The notes under the pieces are model-generated. The model did not search any database and was not told the origin of the DNA. It worked only from the letters and a program-made list of their open reading frames with translations. A program made the position numbers and the translations under genes. From contig CM033711.1 in assembly GCA_019671005.1 (NCBI GenBank), positions 57,089,049-57,153,048 on the forward strand: a stretch of DNA of 64,000 bases, given 5' to 3'. Source of the stretch: Hibiscus mutabilis (taxonomy: Eukaryota; Streptophyta; Magnoliopsida; Malvales; Malvaceae). Numbering within the stretch: the first letter of the stretch is position 1; each line of letters starts with the position of its first letter. Positions 46,195 through 58,969 of the stretch are shown in pieces.

Positions 46195-46800
46195 ATGTAT
46201 CACGTGAGGAGCAGGGAAGAGGAGGATAAACTTGACGTCATATCAGGTATCATTGAATTGTATTCATATCCTTTGTATGCATTGATTGATCCCGATTCTA
46301 CTCATTCTTTTATAAGTGTCGTGTTAGTCAAGAAACATAGATTGTTTTTTGAACCCATAGCATCGAGAGTTTTTGTAACCAATCCGTTGGGTGATTGTGT
46401 CACCATAAGCTTTATGTGCAAGAACTGTCCCTTAGTCATTCAAGGGCTTTTTTTCCAGCCAATTTGTTGGCTCTACCGATCTACGAGTTTGATGTGGTAC
46501 TGGGATTGGATTGGCTCAACGAACATCAAGCGTGAGTGGATAGTAGTAAGAGGAAGCTATACCTTCGAGGCCTTGGCAAGGAGAGTATAGTGTTGATGAA
46601 TTTAGGAAATCTTTCCCTGCATGCTTTAACATTGGAATCCAAGGATGAACTTCGATTAACAGATGTTGACACCGTATGTGAATTTCCTGATGTCTTTCCA
46701 GATGAACTTTCGGGATTGCCTCTAACCCGTGAAGTCAAATTTGGCATCAAAGTGCAACATAGTACTGCCTTAGTTTCTATTGCACCTTAGCACATGGCAG
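46195..46800 (+). pseudogene. Element F aspartic protease and linker, active site mutated
   Basis: Segment 46195-46590 shows YHVRSREEEDKLDVISG, then YALIDPDSTHSFIS. The family D-S-G is D-P-D here, so the catalytic triad glycine and serine are gone. The DW-G domain end is partly frameshifted (near 46455). Segment 46536-46790 has the LRGLGKESIVLM region and the CEFPDVFPDELSGLPL linker. Frameshift at about 46540. Confidence 0.85.
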
Positions 46801-47555
46801 CCGTTGAGCTAAAGGAGCTAAAGGCTCAAATTTCAGACCTTTTGAATAAAGGTTTCATTCGACCGAGTTCCTCTCCTTGGGGAGCACCAGTCTTTTTTGT
46901 TAAGAAGAAAGATGGTTCCATGAGATTGTGTATCGATTCCCGATAATTGAACAAGGTAATCATCAAGAATAACTATCATTTTCCAAGGATAGATGACCTA
47001 TTCGATCAGCTTAAGGATGCCTCCATGTTTTCTAAGATCGATTTAAGGTCTGGGTATTATCAAATGAGAGTCAAAGAATGTGATGTACCCAAGACTACTT
47101 TCTGAACGAGATACGAACACTACGAATTCTTGGTGATGCCTTTTGGGCTAACCAATGCACCAACAACCTTTATGGATTGAATGAATCGGGTTTTCAGGCC
47201 CTACCTTGATAAATTTGTAGTGGTACTCATTGATGACATTCTGATTTATTCTAAGAATCCTGTCGAGCATCGAGATCACCTTTGAATTGTACTCCAAATC
47301 CTCTTGCAGAAGCAATTGTTTGCTAAGTTCTCCAAATGTGAGTTTTGGCTCACTGAAGTTGCCTTTCTTGGGCACATAGTATCGGCTTCGGGCATCCAAG
47401 TGGATCTAAAGAAAATCCAAGCCATTATTGATTGGTACCCACCGAAGAATATTATTGAGGTGAGAAATTTTCTTAGTCTCGCTGGCTACTATATAAGATT
47501 CACAAAAGGATTCTCTATGATAGCATCTCCTTTGACTAAATTTGTTAAGAAATGA
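46790..47555 (+). pseudogene. Element F reverse transcriptase
   Basis: Contiguous homology with a few stops: KDLLNKGFIRPSSSPWGAPVFFVKKKDG-like fingers (about 46800-46915), FSKIDLRSGYYQMR (about 47030), the YEHYEFLVMPFGLTNAP region (about 47110-47160), VVLIDDILIYSK (about 47218-47253) and, in 47304-47555, LFAKFSKCEFWLTEVAFLGHIVSASGI and FLSLAGYYIRFTKGFS. Damage includes a stop in CIDSR (about 46945), an FRTR-to-stop change at 47103, and one after TTFMD near 47178. Confidence 0.9.
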
Positions 47556-49960
47556 GTTTTGTTCCTTTGGTTTGCGGATCAACAAAGAAGCTTTGATCAA
47601 TTGAATCAAGTGTTAACCCATCACTAGTCTTAACCCAACCCTAGTCCGGAAAGGACTATACCATTTATAGTGATGGTTCACATCTTGGGTTAGGATGTAT
47701 ATTGATGCAAGAAGGCAAGGTTATTGCATATGCATCGTATAACACCCCCTTCCCGATCTGGTAGGGATCCAGGTCGAATAGTGTAATCATAAGACTAATC
47801 AAATGTTCAAAAAAGGGTTCAGAGTTCAAAACCTAATCTAAGTATCATATTGATTATCCTTAAGACTTATCCACTTTGTTGGTTACTAAACTTAATCGGA
47901 GTCGGGGTCAATTTTAAATTTTTCTTAACCTTAGGGACTAATTTGTAATTTTTTTTATCAATTATTCACTTTAATCCGATTTCCTAGTACCAATTGAAAT
48001 TAAATTCAACTAATTATTTATCTAAAGGTTTCATTATTAGAACCAATCGAATTACTATGCCAATTAAACCAATTTGAGACTTTCGACGAAATATCAGTTT
48101 TATGGCTTAACTAAAGTTACCCAATTTTACTAGTACACTTATAAACCATGTTTCTATTGGTATGTCAAATTTGGAATCCATTTACCAAGTTTTCACTTTA
48201 GGCTCATTTTAGGCACTTTTAACCAATTCAAATCTAGTCATTATAAGCATACAACAAAACCACGTTACCAAGTCATCATAAAACCATATAAAGGCTTATA
48301 CAAAACAAGTTGGACATATGCCACTTTACTAGGAGTTTAAAGCAAAAGATAACATACCTATATGACAGGGACGTGACTTGCAACTGCAACAACACGATCA
48401 AGGCTCAGAATTACTCAAGGTCATAAAAATGCATGAGACACACATGTTAGGCTTCCATAGCCTAGTGAGGTAGTTATAAGAATTACAATGAATGATTAAT
48501 ATTAATAAATGCATGATAATCAAATATACAAGTAGTCATATTATACTATGCACAATTTATGCTTGTTACAGGTATTCTCATGCTTTCATATTCACATATT
48601 ACATGTCACATAGGCATATCATAATCATATTGTCATAGCACAACTCATAGGCACATATCATATTAGGTACCATTGGATAAACGAATTCCCCTGTACACTA
48701 ATACATATAGCGGAGAGTGGGCCGAAGCCCTTGAGCCATAGCTCTGGAGATATATCCCTTACACATCCGACCTTATTTACCCCACATATAGGCCGTAGCC
48801 CTGGACCGTAGTCCTCCCTTACATAATCGAGCTCAATAATCCTATGGCATGCCAATTGTATCTAATGTCCATAATTGCACAAATTCACATAGTCCATAAT
48901 TTTTTCAAGTCATATCAGATCAAACATCAAAATGAGCCTTAGCTCCATATCATGTAACATTTCATATCATTTTCATATATCACATACGTGTAGCATATCA
49001 TAGTCATGTTTATTCATATCAAATCAATGCAAGGCACATACCGGATTTGCCAATCGAATTCAACATAGTTGCTTTACGGGAGCCTTTAAACAAATATAAA
49101 CATAACTATAAAATAATGCAAAGGGATGGCACCGAGTCTATCTTTTGATACAACTACACTCACCTCGACAACCCGATGCTTTTAAGACTCTCAGATAGCA
49201 CCACCTTTATCCTTGGTTTTCAGAAGGAATGCCTGTTGTTCTTTATCAACCCCTAATCAATAGCGAGGATTCGAATTATCGAACCAGAAAACTCAAGCTT
49301 ACCACCTTATCACTGAATCATTTCTTTGTTCATTACTTTCTCTATCTCTATTGTGCAAGGCTCTCCCTACTTATACACAATGACCGACTTCCAATTGCCT
49401 TCTCCATGCTCTAAGTTTATGGGGCCATGGCAATTTTTGGGGAATAATTTCCCCGCAAAAATGGCCTTATGGCTCTTGTACCGCATCATCCCTAAATGTG
49501 TGGGATTCACGGCCATTTCCTTCAATTTGAAGGAATTAGGTGTGGGTCCCCTCCAACTCACGATTTTTTTAATACTAATAATAATAATAAACTGATACAG
49601 TTAGCCTGAATAACCTTTATTGCTTCAAATTAGGTACATGATCGAGCTAATTATATAACCGGTACAAAATATTCGATCACCAAACTCCTCGAGACAACTT
49701 AAGCCACATAATATGAATTATCTCTTCGGTTGTATTTGCATTAAAAATTTGGAGACACTATCTCTAATGAGAAAAGTGTTATCTCTTCACCGATCATAAG
49801 AGCCTTATGTATCTATTGACTCAGAAAGAGCTTAATCCTCGACAAAAGAGATGGATGTAACTCTTCAAGGACTATGACATTGTTATTGATTACCATCCGA
49901 ACAAGGCTAATGTTGTAGCTGATGCACTCAACCGCAAACCTATTCCTGGTAAGTATTGTT
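47556..49960 (+). pseudogene. Element F RNase H, split by an insertion
   Basis: First part (47556-47737): YTIYSDGSHLGLGCILMQEGKVIAYAS-like, with the catalytic Asp region, ending exactly in the codons for AYAS. The remainder resumes at 49691 with RQLKPHNMNY, LKIWRHYL-like, LFTDHKSL-like (degraded), LTQKELNL and DYHPNKANVVADALNRK. The intervening 1.95 kb is LTR-like and non-coding. Several stops occur in both parts. Confidence 0.85.
47738..49690 (-). mobile_element. Solo-LTR-like insertion in element F's RNase H
   Basis: Left end TATAACACCCCCTTCCCGATC equals the reverse complement of a typical LTR 3' end (GGGGGTGTTAT), so it lies on the minus strand. The body carries the GGCCGTAGCCCTGG / GCATGCCAATTGTATC block (48793-48870) and GCCACTTTACTAGGAG (48319) of the Tekay-like LTRs. 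Flanks CATCG (47733-47737) and CCTCG (49687-49691) may be a decayed TSD. The right end lacks a clear TG terminus and contains an (ATA)n run at 49570-49590. Confidence 0.65.
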
Positions 49961-51480
49961 ATCAATCATTGAGTCCAATATATTGATTAGTATATCGACT
50001 TATTGTAAAGTCCTTGTATTGTAGCCCCTCGAGCTATCAATGCTCGCTTTCATCTTCAGAAACATCTTTATCTTGTAGCTGAACTTCAAGTTCAGTCTAC
50101 TATCGTATTGAGAATTCAAGTATTGAAAAAACAAGATCCTAAGCTTGAAGTTATCATTTCCAAGCTGCAAGACAACCCCAACTTCAGAATGATTTCTAAA
50201 GGGCTCTTATGTTTTTCTGATTTGGTCTGTGTACCCAATGATGAATCTATTTGTGTTGATATCCTTAAGGAAGCTCATTTGAGCTCTTTCTCAATCCACT
50301 CGGGGTCTGTAAAGATGTACAAGGACCTACGGGAGCTTTTCTGGTGGCCAATCATTAAATAAGCTATAGTTGAATTCGTGTCCAAATGCCTCACATGTCA
50401 GCATGTTAAACCTGAACACCATGTTCCTACTGGCTTATTACAACCCATCAATCTACCGCATTGGAAGTGTGAGAAGATCACTATGGATTTTGTTAGTGGT
50501 CTACCTTTGACTCTTGCTAAACATAATGCCATTTGGGCCATTGTAGACCGTTTCACCAAGTCATCCCATTTCTTACCAGTTCGGATGGATTATAGTCTTC
50601 CTAAGCTAGCTGACTTGTATATCAAGGAAGTTACTCGACTGCACGGAGTGCCTCAGTCAATCATTTCCGATCTAGATCCACAATTTGCATCTTGATTCTG
50701 GAAGTTGTTACAAGGAGCTCTGGGTACTAGAGTTAATCTTAGTACTGCTTTCCACTCTTAGTCTAACGGCCATTCAAAAAGGGTAATCCAAATCTTGGAA
50801 GATATGCTTTGAGCATGCATCATTAATTTTGTAAGCTCTTGGTAGAAATCCCTACCTCTCATCGAGTTTTCCTACAACAATAATTATCAAGCTTCCATTA
50901 AGATGGCACCATATGAAGCGTTGTATGGTAGACGATGCAGAACTCCTTTGTGCTGGTTTGAACTAGGTGAAGGCAAGGTGTTGGGCCCTGACTTACTTCG
51001 GGAAATTGAAGAACAAGTTACCATCATCCATGACTGAATAAAAGCTGCCTTTGAACAACAGAAGGCCTATGCCAATCTTAAGCGAAGTAATATACAATAT
51101 GAAGTTTGTGAAAAAGTCTCCCTTAAAGTCTCACAATGGAAGAAAGTTTTGAGATTTGGCAAAAAGGGGAAGTTGAGTCCTCTATTTATCGGAACTTTCG
51201 AGGTTATTGAGAAAGTTGGTGTGGCTTATTGTCTATCATTGCCCTCATAACTTAGTAAGATCCATGTTGTGTTTCACGTATCTATGCTTTGAAAATATCA
51301 TTTTGACCCTTCACATATCATTGAACCCTAGTCTGTGGAAATCCAATTGGATTTATCCTATGAGGAAGAACCGGTTCAGATTCTGGCAAAGGAAGTTAAA
51401 AGACTTCACAATAAGTTTGTTCATTTGGTTAAAGTGCTCTGGAGGAGCCACTCTGCTGAGGAAGTAGCCTGGAACTAGAG
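49960..51480 (+). pseudogene. Element F integrase with chromodomain-like tail
   Basis: Zinc-binding part: SIHSGSVKMYKDLRELFWWP then CLTCQHVKPEHHVPTGLLQP. Catalytic core: TMDFVSGLPL (Asp 1) and SIISDLDPQF (Asp 2). The third residue is lost: where the family reads SERV, this copy reads SKRV (about 50778; Glu to Lys). It continues with YNNNYQASIKMAPYEALYGRRC, FGKKGKLSPLFIGTFEVIEKV, VFHVSML and then SYEEEPVQILAKEVKRL...VHLVKVLW, the chromodomain-like tail typical of Tekay chromoviruses. Longest open parts: 50108-50362, 50378-50695. Many stops. Confidence 0.9.
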
Positions 51481-51547
51481 GAATTGATGAAGAAGCAATA
51501 TCCTTATCTCTTGGATTCAGGTAAAAAAAATTAAGGACAAATTATTC

Positions 51548-51561
51548 TTAAAGGGGAGAGT
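51548..51561 (+). promoter_or_regulatory. Polypurine tract of element F
   Basis: TTAAAGGGGAGAGT directly before the 3' LTR start TGTAACATCCC (51562). Confidence 0.85.
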
Positions 51562-53899
51562 TGTAACATCCCAAAAATTGGTCTAGTCCGAATTGGGTTC
51601 CGGTGATCGGAAACCCTACATCGTAAAGGTCCAAATATTATATTGACTTTGACTGCAAGGTCAATTGTCTTGATATTGGACTCCAATTAAGTCAAATTAT
51701 TGAATATGGACCTTATTGAAAATCTTTTAATGACTAAATTGTAGAAATCAAAAGTTTAAGGGTACAAGTTTAGGGAATTGAGAGTTGAGGGACTAACCTT
51801 GCGATTAGCCCCTCCTCAATTATAATCACCACATACGTCAGTGATCAGGAAGCAACTCCTTCAATAGAAGGAAAGCTTGTTAATAAAAGAATAAAATGAT
51901 AGATAGAAGGTTAATGGACCTACCCGATTGTAATAGAAAACAAGTACCTCTATTTTGTTATCTACCTCCAAGCACACACCTCCATTGTTGAGGTTAGAAA
52001 AGCTTGAGATTTCTTTGGTTTATTGATATCGAACAATTGCTATCGATCAAGTAAGCTAGAATCCTCAATCTATTAGTGAAATCCATTGTTATATTAAGCC
52101 TAATCTTAAGCTAGGGTTTTGGCTATCCATGGAGATTCATGGCTAATGGCCATATTCAAGTTTGGATATTGATTTTGATATCGTTATATTGATTTCGATA
52201 TCGTATTATCAATTCTAACCGATTCATATTGTTTAACCTAGCATGAGAATTCGATAAAGATCATCCACCATCACCGATGAAGGCTAGGAACAAAGGAATT
52301 ATCATCCGAGACTCGTAGGGGCATCAGATTATCAAGGTGAGTGTAGTCGGAGTCCTGAGATTAGGCTAGGTGCCTTTCCCGATTTCATTATCATTGATTA
52401 TAGCATGGCTAACATTATTGTCAAGAAATATTGTATTGAAGCACTTAGTGGATTCCATTTGTAAGTTAAGGTAAGTTATTCCATTGAATATCAGTCATTG
52501 ATATTGCTATAGTCATTGCTACCAAGCATCGTTATCAAATTTGCTATTGTTATTGCCATTGAAATATGGAAGCATTGAACATTGGACATAGAGCATAGTT
52601 ATCGCCATTGTTATCGTCATTGTCATTGGCATTGAATATTGATGTCGATATAGTTGTTGTCATCGAAACATTGAATATGAAGCATCGATCATTGTCTTTG
52701 TCATCGAGATTATTAAACAATGTCACTATCATTGATATTGCCATTGAACATTGGCACCAGAACATTGCTTATTGATAAGAACATTAAATATTGTTATTGA
52801 AAATTGATTATTGATATTGTCACCAGAACTTGGATTCAAAAGGACTTTGGATACAATTAGCATGTCATAGAATTTATTAGCTCAGTGTACGGGTGGACTA
52901 TGGCCCTTGGGCTACGGCCTTTATTGTGGCGAAGCGGAGGGATGTTGTGATATTGGTCATTGGCGAGGCGGAGGGACTAGACCATTCATTTCCCTAGCGA
53001 GGCGTAGGAATTTGCGTATCCACTATCCCGAATCGATCCAAGTGTTAATATTGAAATATGGAATTATTACTATTGACATGATCATTGCATTGCTATTACT
53101 GATTCATTGCATTCTTATTGTCAGGATATGATTTGGAATGCATTTCATTGATAATGTGTTTAGTTGTGACTACCTCACTAGGCAAAGTATGTCTAATGCA
53201 TTTCATTTCATACATTTCAGGTTAAGAGGTTCGTAGTCGAAGATTGGTGAAGTTGAAGATTTTGGCAAGTCACAAGCATGGCTAAGTAATGTACCTTGTC
53301 TCTATGAACTCCTAGGATGGTGGCAAAGTAGCTAGACTAGTCATATATGGTCTTTTTGGTCTGTATAAGTTATGATTTCCTTGTAATAGTTTCTAAGGCT
53401 CTAAATGGCTTTTTAGTTGGCTTAAAAATGACTAAAATGGCATATTGGGCACTAAAAGTTGAAAACCTAGTAAACTGATTCAAATGGCCCTAAAATTTGA
53501 CATGCTAGTAGATTATAGTGATTGAATATTGTTGGTAAAATTTTATTGCATTTGTACATCATTCAACATGATAAATTGGCTAAAAACCAGATAAAATCTG
53601 TCATTACATTACATGGTGTATTGATACGGGTTCACCTATTTCGGTACAGCTGCGCATATTTGGTCAGTCAATGCTTAGGTCAACTTAGGCGTATCGAAAT
53701 GGCTTAAAGGTGTTTTAGTATGGAAAATCACATAAACATTTAAGATTTTAATCGCATCAATACGGCCCTAGGGGCGTGTCGAAATGGGTCAATGAAGGTC
53801 AGCGGGTACCGACACATCTTGGGTTGTACCGAAATAAGTTATTGAATTGCTAGAAATTGGGTTATCACCCTTGCATGTTGTACCGATATGGTTCTCGAC
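51562..53899 (+). repeat. 3' LTR of element F, truncated
   Basis: Aligns with the 5' LTR from TGTAACATCCC to GGTTCTCGAC (5' LTR position about 44362), then stops. About 460 bp of the LTR 3' end is missing. It includes the ATTG-rich section (52490-52830) and the GGTGGACTATGGCCC...GGCGAGGCGGAGGGAC block (52880-52980). The sequence after 53899 belongs to another element. Confidence 0.85.
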
Positions 53900-54267
53900 A
53901 AAAGGAACAATCAAAAGTGTGTTTTGAGTACAAGGCTCTTTTCCCGTTATTTGTTTCTTAGAATTTGTAGCCACACATAAGCCTCTAGCCTACTTTTCTT
54001 AGCCTTCCCTTATTTTGCTAAACATCTTTCCTACCGTACATGTAATTTTGAAGCCAATTACACAATGATCTTTTGGCAAGTTCAAGGAAGTTCTCTTCAA
54101 AACTTAGAGAAAGAACAGGAGTGGTAAACGACAAGAGTGTGTGAGAGTATTAGAGTGGATAAAAGCCAACATTGAGTGCAAACAAGAGTGGAGCGTTTCT
54201 TTCTTTTCAAGAGAATTTTGGCGAGGTTTTTGTATTCTATCATTACTATTTTTTTGCATGGTACATC

Positions 54268-55310
54268 ATGTCTGAACCTTCCGTACAAAACAATTGCCGT
54301 GAAGAAAACGTGGTTCAAGTGCAACAAAATTTGATCTGAGAGTTAGATAGATTTCTTCGATTCCAAGTAACAACATTGGAAGAACGTTTGGGTCACTTGG
54401 AGGAATAATTCGAACAAGGTTCATCTCACGGTTCTAGGAGGCCACATGTCCCACTTAGGCAAAATCAAGATGACTACTACAATCGAAGTGAAAGTGACCA
54501 AGGTTCCAACTTTAATATTAGGTGCCAAACACCAAGGAATCAAGGTCCAAGGAACCGAAACCAAGTGGATGACAATCTTAGCAACATCCGAATGGTTATT
54601 CCTCCTTTCTAAGGGAATAATGACCCAAAGCCTATTTGGAATGGGAGAAGAAAGTTAAACTTATCTTCGAATGTCACAACTACTCCGAAAACAAAAAAGG
54701 TAAAACTTGCCGCCATGCTATCATTTGATGGGATCAATTAACTTTCAGTAAGAGACGAAATGGTGAGCGACCCGTGTTGACATGGGATGAAATGAAAGCC
54801 ATCATGAGGAGGAGATTTGTTCCAACACATTACCATCGGGACTTGTTCCAAAAAATTCCAAAGTCTCACTCAAGGCAATCAGAGCGTGGAGGATTACTAT
54901 AAAGAGATGGAAATTGCCATGATTCGCGCCAATGTGGAGGAAGATCAACATTCCACCATGGCAAGGTTCTTAGCCAGTCTTAATCGTGACATTTTTGAAA
55001 AAGTAGAAACTCCAACACTATGTCGAAATTGAGGACATGATTCGTATGACAATTAAAGTGGAAAAACAACAAAAGAGAAAAGGTACTACTCATCCCTCTA
55101 CTACTTCAATGACCAAGAGGACACCACATTATGGAGTAAAGACATTGCCAAAGCATCAAATTCCCAAAAGCTGGACAAAGAGTCGATTAAAAGAAAAGCC
55201 AAGGCCACACCTAATCGAACTCGTGACATGGAGTGCTTCAAATGTCTCTAGAGGGGACATATTGCTAGTGAATGTCCAAACAAGAGGTTAGTGTTTCTAA
55301 ACGACGAGGG
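54268..55310 (+). pseudogene. Element H gag with zinc knuckle
   Basis: The frame opens ATGTCTGAACCTTCC at 54268 (a coiled-coil-like LEERLGHLEE follows) and passes through IPPF, then KPIWNGRRK (degraded). The best conserved capsid part is 54770-55060: TWDEMKAIMRRRFVP-like, then SLTQGNQSVEDYYKEMEIAMIRANVEED and MARFLASLNRDI. The knuckle ECFKCL-RGHIASEC is at about 55225-55280, with a stop inside it. It is split over several frames by small indels. Confidence 0.8.
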
Positions 55311-55479
55311 ATAAATCAAGTCCGAGCAAGAGAAAGAAGTTGAATCAAAAGTGCACACTAACCATGAAGATTTGGAATATGCCATTGGTGGTGAAGTCGG
55401 TGTTGTGGAACGAAGCTTAATTATCCAAAGTGTGGAATGAGAGCAATAATGAGAAAAGATCTTCCATACTCATTGCCAC

Positions 55480-56373
55480 ATCCAAGGCAAGTTATGTAGT
55501 GTTATTATAGATGGTGGTAGTTGTACTAATGTTGCTAGATGACAGAAAAGCTTTGCCTTGCAACCACCAAATATCCACAACCATAAAAGCTTCAATGGCT
55601 CAACGATGGAGGGGAGATCAAAGTCACCAAACAAGCCCGTATTGCCTTATCAATTGGCAAGTGTTTTGATGAGGTCCTTTGTACCGTGGTACCAATGCAT
55701 GTCGGTCATCTATTGTTAGGAAGACCATCACAATTTGATCATCGGGTGATGCACAATGGCTATATTAATCGATACACTTTCATACATGAAGGAAGGAATG
55801 TTACTTTTGCACCCCTCATGCCAAAACAAGTTCGTGACGACCAAGTTTGTTTGAAGAAAAGCTTTGTAAAAACCAAAAAAAATAGACTAAAGATGATAAT
55901 GAAAAAAAGATAGTACAAAAAGTATGTGAGTCAAAAACAAAAGAAATCGAGGTAAAGAAATGAGAGAGAAAAATGAAATGAGATGGAAAATTGAGTTTTT
56001 TTCAAAAGAAAAAGATGTGAGGAAATATTTTTTTATGAAGCATGCTTTGCTTGCGCTTATGTACAAGGAAAGTTTGCTTACCACTAACGACCTTAACGAT
56101 TCTTTGTCTTCTTCTATTGTTCCTTTGATTCAGAAGATTGAAGAAGTATTTCCAGAAGACATCTGAAGTAGCTTACCACCCATTCGAGCCATGGAGCACC
56201 AAATCGACTTCATCCCCGGTGCAACCATTATGAACTAACCAGCCTACCAAAGCAACCTTGAAGAGACCAAAGAGATGCAAAGACAAGTTGAAAAGTTGAT
56301 GAAAAAGGGTATGTACGGGAAAGGATAAGACCTTGTGTCATTCCAGTCTTGTTGGTATCAAAGAAAGATGGTT
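55480..56373 (+). pseudogene. Element H protease and start of RT
   Basis: Protease-like IIDGGSCTNVA (active site D-G-G, about 55507-55540) and LLGRPSQFDHRVMHNGY-type end (55686-55800), with a stop after NVAR. A Lys-rich linker (55890-56040) follows. Then FPEDI, LPPIRAMEHQIDFIPGA and PAYQSN, the conserved lead-in to RT, and VKKLMKKG, ending in a VSKKDG-like motif directly at 56373. RT proper is missing. Confidence 0.8.
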
Positions 56374-58735
56374 TGTAACACCTCAAAATCTAGCCTAGTC
56401 AAAATTGGGTTTCAGCGAACGAAAACCCTACATCGAATATGTTCAAGTATTGTATTGGTATTGACCACAAGGTCAATTGTATCAGTAGTGGACTCTAATT
56501 GAGTTGAATTATTGTTTAAGTACCTCAATGAATGTATTAGAAACCTTTTAGTGGCTAAATTATAGAAATTGGAAGTTTAGGGATAAAAGTATAAGGTAAT
56601 AAGAGTTGAAGGACTAATATTACGATTAGCCCCTCCTCAATTATAAATCCCATACGTGGGATAACCGGGAGATCTTCCTTCATTGAAAGGAAAGCCTTCA
56701 ATTAAAACAAATCAAATAGCTAGAGTTGGAGACTTACCCAATACCTCACCAAGCAATCGTCTCCTACCTACGCAAGCACCTCCATTGGAGCTTCATTTTA
56801 AGCTTGTCTTAACTTCGATTTATTGTTATTGAATTAATGCCATCAATCGGGTAAGCTATAATCCCCCAACAATCATTGAATTCCATGGATATATCAAGCT
56901 TAATCACAAGCTAGGGTTTGGCGATCCATGGAGTTTGATAGCTAATAGCTATTTTAAGCTTTGATATTGATTTTGATATCGTTGTATTGTTTACAGTATA
57001 GTATTAATGATTCTAACCCAATCCTATTATTTTTACCTAGCTTAAGAAGTTGGTAGAGATCATCCACTGTCACCAACAAAAGCTAGGAACAAGGGGATTG
57101 CTATCCGGTAGCCTTGAAAGCTTCAAAATATCGAGGTGAGTGTAGTCGAAGTCTCAGGATTAGGCTAGGTGCCTTTCCTCACATCATCGTTAATAGAAAT
57201 GCCATTGCTAACTCTGTTGTTAAGGATTATTGCATCAAACTACTTATTGGACATTATGGTAAGCCTTGGTAAGTTACTGCATCGAGTATTAAGCATTGTC
57301 AATGCCATCGTCATTGTTATTGAACATCAGGCATAGGTATCGTTGTTGTCATTGAGTATTGTTAATTCCATTATCATCTCCATTGTCATTGAATCATGAA
57401 AGTACAGAACATTGATATAGAGCATTGATATAGCCGTTGTCATTGATTATTGAAGTCAACATCATTATTGTTATCAAAACTTTGTAAATGAAGCATCGAT
57501 CATTGTTGATGTCATTGGGATCATTGGATATTGTCAATGATATTGTCATTGAACATAGACATCGATATATTGTTTATCAGTAAGAACATTGAACATGGCT
57601 ATTGATATTGAACATAAATTATTGATATTGTCACCGGACCTTGGATTCGAAGGACATTGGATACAATTGTCATGCCATAGAATTCATGAGCTTAGTGTAC
57701 GGGCAGACTATGGTCTTAGGGCTACGGCCTATATTGATTTGGCGAGGCAGAGGGATATGTTGTGATATTGGTCATATTGGCAAGGCCGATGGACTAGACC
57801 ATTCATTGATTTGGCGAGGCGTAGGAATTCGCGTATCCATTATCCGGAATCGATCCAAGGGTTATTGTTAAAATATGGAATATTGTTGATGAATATGATA
57901 ATTGCATAGCTATTGATAGTTTATTGTATTGTTATTTTCATCACTTAAATTGCCATGCATTACTATGTTATTGTTATCATTTGACTACCTCACTAGGCAG
58001 AATATGCCAAATGCATTGCATCTCATCCGATTCAGGTTAAGAGATTTACCGTTGGAGATCGGAGAAGTTGAAGCGTTTAACAAGTCACTAGCAAACTAAA
58101 ATAATGTATATCGAGCCTATGAACTCCTAGTAGGGTGGCAAAGTACCTAGAATAGTCGTATAAAGCCCTTTTTTATATGTATATTTTGTGCTTGTGGGAT
58201 GTTAGTGCACAAGGCTTAAAATGAACATTTAATATGGCTTAAAAAAGGACTACAAGTGCATATTTGGCTCTAAAAGGTGAAAATATAGAAAATGGATTCG
58301 GATTAGCACGAAATTCCGCATGCTAGTAGTTTATAATGTTTAAAACTTACTGGTAAGATTTCATTATATTTGGACCTTGGTTGATAGGTTAAATCGAATA
58401 AAAACAAGCAAAAATCTGTCATTATAGGGCAAGGTGTGTCGGTACAGTTGACGGCATATCGATACGACCTTGCATATTTGGCCAGGTCAATGATGGTCAA
58501 CAAAGACGCATTGATACGGCCTAGGTGTATTGGTACGAATTTTGACTACTGGAATTTGGGTGTAAAAATGGCATTGATACGAGGTCAAAGCGTATCGAAA
58601 CTAAGTCAACATGGTCAACTAGTATCAGTACGACCCTCAACCGTATCGATATAGTCCTATTACCTTTGAATTTAGAATTTGGGAATTAGGTTTAGCATAC
58701 CAATATGGCCATAAGAGTATCGGTACGGTGACAGC
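56374..58735 (+). repeat. 5' LTR of element G, 3' end missing
   Basis: Compared with F's 5' LTR the last ~360 bp (after GTATCGGTACGG) and the PBS are gone. CGTATCGATA / GTATCGGTACGG motifs recur at 58440-58730. Confidence 0.75.
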
Positions 58736-58954
58736 TAATTCTATGGAAATTCAATCCAACTTATCTTATGAGGAAGAACCGGTTCAGATTCTTGCAAAGG
58801 AAGTCAAAAGACATCGCAATAAGACTATTCCATTAGTCAAGGTGCTTTGGAAGAAACACACCGTCAAAGAAGCAACATGGGACTGGAGGAAACAATGCGA
58901 AAGCAATATCCTAATCTCTTCAATCCAGGTGAAAATTCGAGTATGAATTTTTCT
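58736..58954 (+). pseudogene. Element G integrase tail remnant (chromodomain-like)
   Basis: Reads MEIQSNLSYEEEPVQILAKE, then VKRHRNKTIPLVKVLWKKHTVKEATWDW, matching the tail of element F's integrase (51335-51470). It is the only coding sequence left in this copy. The tail domain is thought to target integration to heterochromatin through histone marks. Confidence 0.85.
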
Positions 58955-58969
58955 TAAGGGTGGGAGAGT
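58955..58969 (+). promoter_or_regulatory. Polypurine tract of element G
   Basis: TAAGGGTGGGAGAGT precedes the LTR start TGTAACACCC, as in element F. Confidence 0.8.

Larger units (their letters stand above)
38505..53899 (+). mobile_element. Ty3/gypsy element F (Tekay-like chromovirus) with plastid and LTR insertions
   Basis: Order: 5' LTR (38505-44822, interrupted by plastid DNA), PBS, gag, protease, RT, RNase H (interrupted at 47738 by a solo-LTR-like insert), integrase, chromodomain-like tail, PPT, 3' LTR (51562-53899, truncated). Both LTRs begin with T-TAACATCCCAAAAA-type sequence and stay alignable throughout. Without insertions the 5' LTR is about 2.77 kb. Every gene is broken by stops. 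Confidence 0.9.
53900..56373 (+). mobile_element. Ty3/gypsy element H, internal fragment
   Basis: Leader-like sequence (53900-54267), gag, knuckle, protease and the beginning of RT. It is cut on the left by the truncated 3' LTR of F and on the right by the LTR of element G (TGTAACACC at 56374). Neither LTR nor PBS of H is visible. Gag and protease differ clearly from the Tekay-like copies, so this is another Ty3/gypsy lineage (not assigned). Confidence 0.75.

Noticed and set aside
49229..49595. Overlapping ORFs near the right side of the solo-LTR-like insert
   Set aside because: The frames occur on both strands with no family similarity, inside repeat DNA with an (ATA)n run.
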